Part shown: piece by piece, positions 59,831 through 64,000 of the stretch | Layout: each line of letters opens with the position of its first letter | How positions within the stretch are numbered: position 1 is the first letter of the stretch | Assembly (NCBI GenBank): GCA_027338645.1 | Contig: DAHWSH010000052.1 | Location: 1 to 64,000 of the forward strand | Direction of reading: 5' to 3' | Length of the DNA: 64,000 nucleotides | Source: JAJZIH01 sp021785265 | GTDB lineage: Bacteria > Pseudomonadota > Gammaproteobacteria > JAKAQQ01 | The notes under the pieces: model-generated | What the model was told of the DNA's origin: nothing | What the model saw: the letters and a program-made list of their open reading frames with translations, nothing else | Databases searched by the model: none | Program-made: the position numbers and the translations under genes

Positions 59831-60488
59831 GCCCAATCCGGTCGAGCAGGGCAGCCGCCGCGGCCTGCTCGGCGAGGCGCACACTGGAACCGAGTCCCTG
59901 TTCGGCCCACCCTCGCGCCGGGACTTCGCAACGAACCAGAAACGATCGGTGGTGGCTCGGCCCGACCGCCGACTGCAGGACATATGCCGGTGGCGGCAGT
60001 CCATCACCCTGCAAAAGTTCCTGCAGACGGGTTTTCGGGTCCTTCTGGTCTGCCAGTCGTTCCACGACCGGCCAGCGCTGTGACAGCAAGCGCTCGACGG
60101 CGGCCCGCGCCGCCTCCGCGCCCGCTTCGCAGGCGATCGCACCGATCACGGCTTCGAGGGTCGAGGCGAGTGCGCGCTCCTGGGCCGCGGGTTCGGACAA
60201 CGCCCCGGGACCCGCCCGCAACGCGGCCCCCAGGTCGATCTCCCGGGCCAGCTCGGCCAGAACCGACCGACTGACGAGTCTCGCACGGGCCCGGGTCAGC
60301 CGGCCCTCGTCCCAGTCGCCGAAGCGGCGATAGAGTCCGTCGGCCACGGCCCAACCGAGCACGGCATCTCCCAGAAACTCGAGCCGCTCGTTATGGCCCC
60401 CCCCCCGACTGCGGTGGGTCAGCGCCTGGGTGCACAGCACACGGTCACGGAAGACATGGCCCAGTCCGGTTTCGAACGGCTCCGGCAA
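59823..60488 (-). CDS. rnc: Ribonuclease III
   Basis: The 221-residue double-strand-specific endonuclease has the signature NERLEFLGDAVL (33-44), the second catalytic Glu in STLEAVIGAI, and a C-terminal dsRNA-binding domain beginning DPKTRLQELLQ. I place the start at TTG 60488-60486, since GGAG lies seven bases upstream and the length then fits the family; the longer open frame would overlap the DUF4845 gene deeply. Era follows with an 8-base overlap. Confidence 0.94.
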   Translation of the reverse strand: MPEPFETGLGHVFRDRVLCTQALTHRSRGGGHNERLEFLGDAVLGWAVADGLYRRFGDWDEGRLTRARARLVSRSVLAELAREIDLGAALRAGPGALSEPAAQERALASTLEAVIGAIACEAGAEAARAAVERLLSQRWPVVERLADQKDPKTRLQELLQGDGLPPPAYVLQSAVGPSHHRSFLVRCEVPARGWAEQGLGSSVRLAEQAAAAALLDRIGHD

Positions 60489-60492
60489 GAAC

Positions 60493-60879
60493 CTACTCCG
60501 AACCGGGCGGGGGCACCGGCACGTTGACGCTGTGATGGAAATGGACGATGAATCCGACATTGCCGATGAACGGAGTCTTTTCCGAATAATCGACGGTCAA
60601 CACCAGGTGATGGTGAACCCGGGTGATTTCCACATTACGGGAATGGATGGCATCGATCTGGTTGACCACGAACTGCCGGACGACGGCGCGGAAAATCTGG
60701 TGACGGCTGATCGTGGGCTCGTTGTGTGCCGCTGCATCGACCGCCGACCGGATCGTGAGATATTCGAGATAGACGGGAATCAGGCGGACGGCCGCCAGTG
60801 CAAAAATCGTGAACAGGCACAACGACAGTACCCATCCCACGAAACTCATCCCCCGCTGCTTTCGTTTGAACTTCGGCAT
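60493..60879 (-). CDS. DUF4845 membrane protein
   Basis: The 128-residue protein has a short basic N-terminus (MPKFKRKQRGMSF), one membrane helix (VGWVLSLCLFTIFALAAV) and a small extracytoplasmic domain, resembling a type IV pilin-like fold. DUF4845 genes sit between lepB and rnc in many gammaproteobacteria, as here. The function is unknown. Its stop lies four bases before the rnc TTG. Confidence 0.92.
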   Translation of the reverse strand: MPKFKRKQRGMSFVGWVLSLCLFTIFALAAVRLIPVYLEYLTIRSAVDAAAHNEPTISRHQIFRAVVRQFVVNQIDAIHSRNVEITRVHHHLVLTVDYSEKTPFIGNVGFIVHFHHSVNVPVPPPGSE

Positions 60880-60893
60880 GCTGCAATCCTCGC

Positions 60894-61655
60894 TTAGCGG
60901 ATTATACGGCCGATCCGGCTCCAGATCGGCATCCGGGAAAAGGCATCCCAGTTGAACCAGATGACCACTGCGCGCCCGATCAGATCCCGGTTGGGAACGC
61001 TACCCCAGTAGCGGCTGTCATCGCTGTCGTCCCGGTTGTCCCCCATCATGAAGTAGTGCCGGGGAGGGACGAGGTAACCGCCCGTGGGGGCCGTGAGACC
61101 GGGCGTGATGAGAATCTCGTGCTCGATCTGTCCCAGCCGCTCCACACAGAGCAGGGATCCCGACTCCCCGTCCGGCCCCCGGTAGGGGCCCTTGCAGACG
61201 TGAGGGACTAAACGATGATTGATCCACAACCGGTTGCCCTGGTAGCGGACCCAGTCCCCCGGCACTCCGACCACCCGCTTGATGTAATCGACGGAGGGGT
61301 TGAGCGGGTAGCGGAACACCACCACCTGACCCACCCGGGGGTGGCCGGTCGGGATGATCACCGTGTTGGTCACCGGCAGCCGGATCCCGTAGTCGAACTT
61401 GTTGACCAGGATGAAATCACCGATGAGCAGGGTCGGAACCATGGATCCCGAGGGGATCCGGAAGGGCTCGAAAAGAAAGGAGCGGATGAGCACCAGAACC
61501 AAGAGAATGGGAAAGAAGGACCGGGCATACTCGACCAGGCTCCGGGTTGGCAGTCCCGTGCCCCGCCGTTTCCGCCAGACGACATCGGCGAGCCAGATCA
61601 GGCCGGACACCGCAAGGATGATCAGAAAGACTGCCGAATATCCGAAAACTGCCAT
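60894..61655 (-). CDS. lepB: Signal peptidase I
   Basis: The 253-residue membrane protease cleaves signal peptides after export. Two N-terminal membrane helices are followed by the catalytic Ser71 in RIPSGSMVPTL and Lys126 in DYIKRVVGVPGD, then MMGDNRDDSDDSRYWG. ATG 61655 is preferred over the neighbouring GTG at 61658. The DUF4845 gene follows after 14 bases. A TATAAT lies about 97 bases upstream. Confidence 0.96.
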   Translation of the reverse strand: MAVFGYSAVFLIILAVSGLIWLADVVWRKRRGTGLPTRSLVEYARSFFPILLVLVLIRSFLFEPFRIPSGSMVPTLLIGDFILVNKFDYGIRLPVTNTVIIPTGHPRVGQVVVFRYPLNPSVDYIKRVVGVPGDWVRYQGNRLWINHRLVPHVCKGPYRGPDGESGSLLCVERLGQIEHEILITPGLTAPTGGYLVPPRHYFMMGDNRDDSDDSRYWGSVPNRDLIGRAVVIWFNWDAFSRMPIWSRIGRIIR

Positions 61656-61751
61656 CACAGGGCCTCAGTCAGAAGGGGTCAATCGAATGGGCCAGGACCC
61701 GGTCGCCCACCGGGCGGGGGCGCTCCCCGAGGCCGCGCGACGATCGCCTGC

Positions 61752-61757
61752 ATTATA
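61752..61757 (-). promoter_or_regulatory. -10 element upstream of lepB
   Basis: A minus-strand TATAAT within TATATAAT lies in the 154-base gap between lepA and lepB. A TTGCGG is found 14 bases upstream, closer than ideal. It may give lepB-acpS a promoter of its own. Confidence 0.5.
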
Positions 61758-61809
61758 TAGTGTCCCCAGACCCGCAAGGAATGGCCGGGCCGTGGGGCGC
61801 CTCACGGAC

Positions 61810-63609
61810 TCAGTCCACCGCCGAGTGCTTGAGCACGGCCAAAAACGCCTCCTGAGGAATCTCGACCTTGCCGAGCCGCTTCATACGTTTTTTTCCCTCT
61901 TTCTGCTTCTCGAGCAGCTTGCGTTTCCGGGTCACATCCCCCCCGTAGCACTTGGCGATGACATTTTTTCGCAAGGCCTTGACGGTGGCCCGGGCGATGA
62001 CCTGGGTGCCGATCGTGGCCTGCAGGGCCACCTCGAACATCTGACGCGGGATCAACTGTTGCAGGCGATCCACGAGTTCCCGGCCCCGGGCATAAGCCAC
62101 GTCCCGGTGCACAATCGTGGAAAAGGCATCGACTGCCTCCCCATTGACCAGGAAATCCAGCCGGACCAGCCGGGAGGGGCGGAATCCCACAAAACGGTAA
62201 TCGAAGGAGGCATAACCCCGGGAGGCGGACTTCAGGCGATCGAAGAAATCCAGAACCACCTCGCTCAGCGGAAGCTCGTATTCAAGGGCCACCTGCCGCG
62301 CGTAGTAGTGCAGGCCGGTCTGCCGACCGCGTTTTTCCTGGCACAAGGCGATCAGCGCGCCCAGGTGATCCGGGGGCGTCAGCATCCGGGCCAGGATGAT
62401 TGGCTCGCGGATCTCCCGGATTTGCGAGATGGCCGGCAGGCCGCTTGGATTGTTCACCATGAGGGTCTGCCCATCCAGCTCAACCACCTCGTAATGCACG
62501 GTTGGCACGGTCGTGATCAGGCTCAGGTGATATTCCCGCTCGAGCCGTTCCTGGACGATTTCCATGTGGAGCAGGCCGAGAAAGCCGCACCGGAATCCGA
62601 ATCCGAGGGCAACCGAGGTCTCCGGTTCGTAACTCAGGGCGGAGTCATTGAGACGGAGCTTGGAGAGGGCATCGCGGAAGGCTTCGTACTGCTCCGAATC
62701 GGTGGGGAACAGTCCGGCATAGACCCGGGGATGAACCGGTTCGAACCCCGCGAGTGGCACCGATGCCGGATGGTCCGCCTGCGTCACCGTATCGCCCACC
62801 GGTGCGCCCTCGACCTCCTTGATGCCGGCAATGAGATAGCCGACCTCGCCGGCTTCCAATGCCGGGCAATCCTCCATCTGGAGTGGCCGGAAGAGTCCGA
62901 CCCGATCGGCCTGGTGAACCCGGCGCGTCGAAAAGAGTTCGATCCGGGAGTGGGCCGCCAAGCGGCCCTCCTGGACCCGGATCAGTGAAACCACCCCGAC
63001 ATAGTTGTCGAAACGGGAATCGATGATGAGGGCACGGAGCGGATCCGTGGAGCGACCAGACGGCGGACGGATCCGATGGATCACCGCCTCGAGGAGTTCA
63101 TGCACCCCGGCCCCCGTTTTGGCACTGACCCGAAGTGCCGAGTGGGCCTCGATCCCGATCACGTCCTCGATTTCCGCGATGACGCGGTCCGGATCCGCAG
63201 CCGGCAGATCGATCTTGTTGATGACCGGGATGATCTCGAGTCCCTGCTCGATGGCCTGGTAACAGTTCGCGACGCTCTGTGCCTCCACGCCCTGAACCGC
63301 ATCCACCACGAGGAGCGCCCCTTCGCAGGCGGCCAGCGATCGGGACACCTCATAGGAAAAATCCACGTGTCCGGGTGTATCGATGAGGTTGAAGCGGAAG
63401 AGCTGACCACTGTTCGAGCGGTAGTCGAGGGCGACGCTCTGCGCCTTGATGGTGATTCCTCGCTCGCGTTCGATTTCCATCGAATCGAGCACCTGGTCCA
63501 TCATGGCCCGCTTGGGAAGACCGCCGCAGAGCTCGATGAAACGGTCGGCCAGAGTGGACTTCCCGTGATCGACATGGGCCAGGATGCAGAAGTTACGGAT
63601 CCGATCCAT
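61810..63609 (-). CDS. lepA: Elongation factor 4 (LepA)
   Basis: The 599-residue translational GTPase begins MDRIRNFCILAHVDHGKST, with G1 at AHVDHGKST, then DTPGHVDFSYEVSRSLAACE, NKIDLP and the EF4-specific C-terminal domain (AKCYGGDVTRKRKLLEKQKE). It acts on the ribosome to back-translocate stalled complexes. The length is normal. It leads the lep operon after a glutaredoxin-like gene. Confidence 0.98.
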   Translation of the reverse strand: MDRIRNFCILAHVDHGKSTLADRFIELCGGLPKRAMMDQVLDSMEIERERGITIKAQSVALDYRSNSGQLFRFNLIDTPGHVDFSYEVSRSLAACEGALLVVDAVQGVEAQSVANCYQAIEQGLEIIPVINKIDLPAADPDRVIAEIEDVIGIEAHSALRVSAKTGAGVHELLEAVIHRIRPPSGRSTDPLRALIIDSRFDNYVGVVSLIRVQEGRLAAHSRIELFSTRRVHQADRVGLFRPLQMEDCPALEAGEVGYLIAGIKEVEGAPVGDTVTQADHPASVPLAGFEPVHPRVYAGLFPTDSEQYEAFRDALSKLRLNDSALSYEPETSVALGFGFRCGFLGLLHMEIVQERLEREYHLSLITTVPTVHYEVVELDGQTLMVNNPSGLPAISQIREIREPIILARMLTPPDHLGALIALCQEKRGRQTGLHYYARQVALEYELPLSEVVLDFFDRLKSASRGYASFDYRFVGFRPSRLVRLDFLVNGEAVDAFSTIVHRDVAYARGRELVDRLQQLIPRQMFEVALQATIGTQVIARATVKALRKNVIAKCYGGDVTRKRKLLEKQKEGKKRMKRLGKVEIPQEAFLAVLKHSAVD

Positions 63610-63730
63610 GCCGGGTCAGTGCTCCCACCCATAACCCGTCCGGACCGGTCTCCTGCTTCCGGTCACAACCGGCACGCTGTCATTCACGCTCGGGGATTCC
63701 GTCTTCGGGGCGAGGCTACATTCTACGGGT

Positions 63731-64000
63731 TCAAGACCGTCCACGGGGCCGGAGGGGCGGCGGGGGTAGTGCCGGGTCCAGGGTCTCCCGGTTCCAGCAG
63801 CCCTCGACGATCACCTGGTTGTCCTTGAGAAGGACCGGAACCCGCAATCCATACTGGTCGACCAGATGAGGCGCACTGTCCACATCCAGCACATCGAGCC
63901 AGGCATCGGCGGATTCGCCGAAATATCCCCGAAGGTATTGTTCCAGCCGCTCGCAGGGAGGGCAGTTCCGGCGGCGGATGAGCCGCCAGGGAGGGACGGG
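63731..64000 (-). CDS. Glutaredoxin-like (thioredoxin-fold) protein, C-terminal part
   Basis: The frame enters from the window edge and stops at TGA 63733-63731. It reads RRRNCPPCERLEQYL, then AWLDVLDVDSAPHLVDQYGL and RVPVLLKDNQVI, which is the Cys-x-x-Cys redox helix followed by the cis-proline strand of the glutaredoxin family (PF05768 group). Proteins like this sit just upstream of lepA in many gammaproteobacteria. The start lies outside the window. No obvious terminator is seen in the 121 bases before lepA. Confidence 0.8.
   Translation of the reverse strand, partial: PVPPWRLIRRRNCPPCERLEQYLRGYFGESADAWLDVLDVDSAPHLVDQYGLRVPVLLKDNQVIVEGCWNRETLDPALPPPPLRPRGRS

Overview
The window is high-GC chromosomal DNA from a gammaproteobacterium-like organism. 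The best evidence is the block at the right end, read leftwards: glutaredoxin-like gene, lepA, lepB, a DUF4845 gene, rnc, era, recO, pdxJ, acpS, with a GacS/BarA-type kinase and rlmD beyond it. I cannot name the genus. Genes overlap by 4 bases very often, and most of the sequence looks like core genome with long overlapping operons.

Layout. 0-0.7 kb: start of a possible OsmC-like gene, then rpmB-rpmG. 0.7-6.8 kb: acyl-CoA desaturase, divergent from a Gld-type ABC exporter operon (ATPase, permease, GldG-like, DUF4340-like) that ends in mutM. 6.8-14 kb: small exported proteins, an alpha/beta hydrolase, a disulfide flavoreductase, a DUF1993 protein, a secreted PQQ-type propeller and a secreted HExxE protein. 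14-19.9 kb: a nuclease-like/DUF2075 helicase and the first of two giant sortilin-type (VPS10/BNR) exported proteins.

20-29.6 kb is an accessory region on the 3' side of a tRNA-Ala(CGC). It opens with what I read as a composite ISL3-family element (20108-23540) bounded by inverted ends and an identical 8-base duplication. It carries a VapBC toxin-antitoxin pair with a palindromic operator, a glutathione S-transferase and an IS3 relic. Next comes an operon of membrane-anchored alpha/beta hydrolase, NatA/NatB-like ABC exporter and CPBP (CAAX-type) membrane protease, followed by a two-gene module with a DUF6036-type nucleotidyltransferase. Base composition in the last of these genes is visibly more A+T-rich than the flanks.

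29.7-35 kb: a lipid-modification cluster (ferritin-like acyl-ACP desaturase relative, SDR, flavin amine-oxidase-like protein, DUF1365, cyclopropane synthase-like methyltransferase). 34.9-38.3 kb: kdpE/kdpD without kdpFABC nearby. 38.6-44.5 kb: a MacAB/Dev-like exporter (adaptor, ATPase, two FtsX-type permeases) translationally coupled to a membrane diguanylate cyclase. 44.6-47.7 kb: the second sortilin-type protein. 47.7-53.4 kb (minus): O-methyltransferase, a small exported protein, then the overlapping chain exonuclease-rlmD-CYTH-nagZ-hpt. 53.4-57.1 kb (plus): a periplasmic binding protein coupled to a hybrid kinase of unusual domain order. 57-64 kb: the lep-rnc-era-acpS block.
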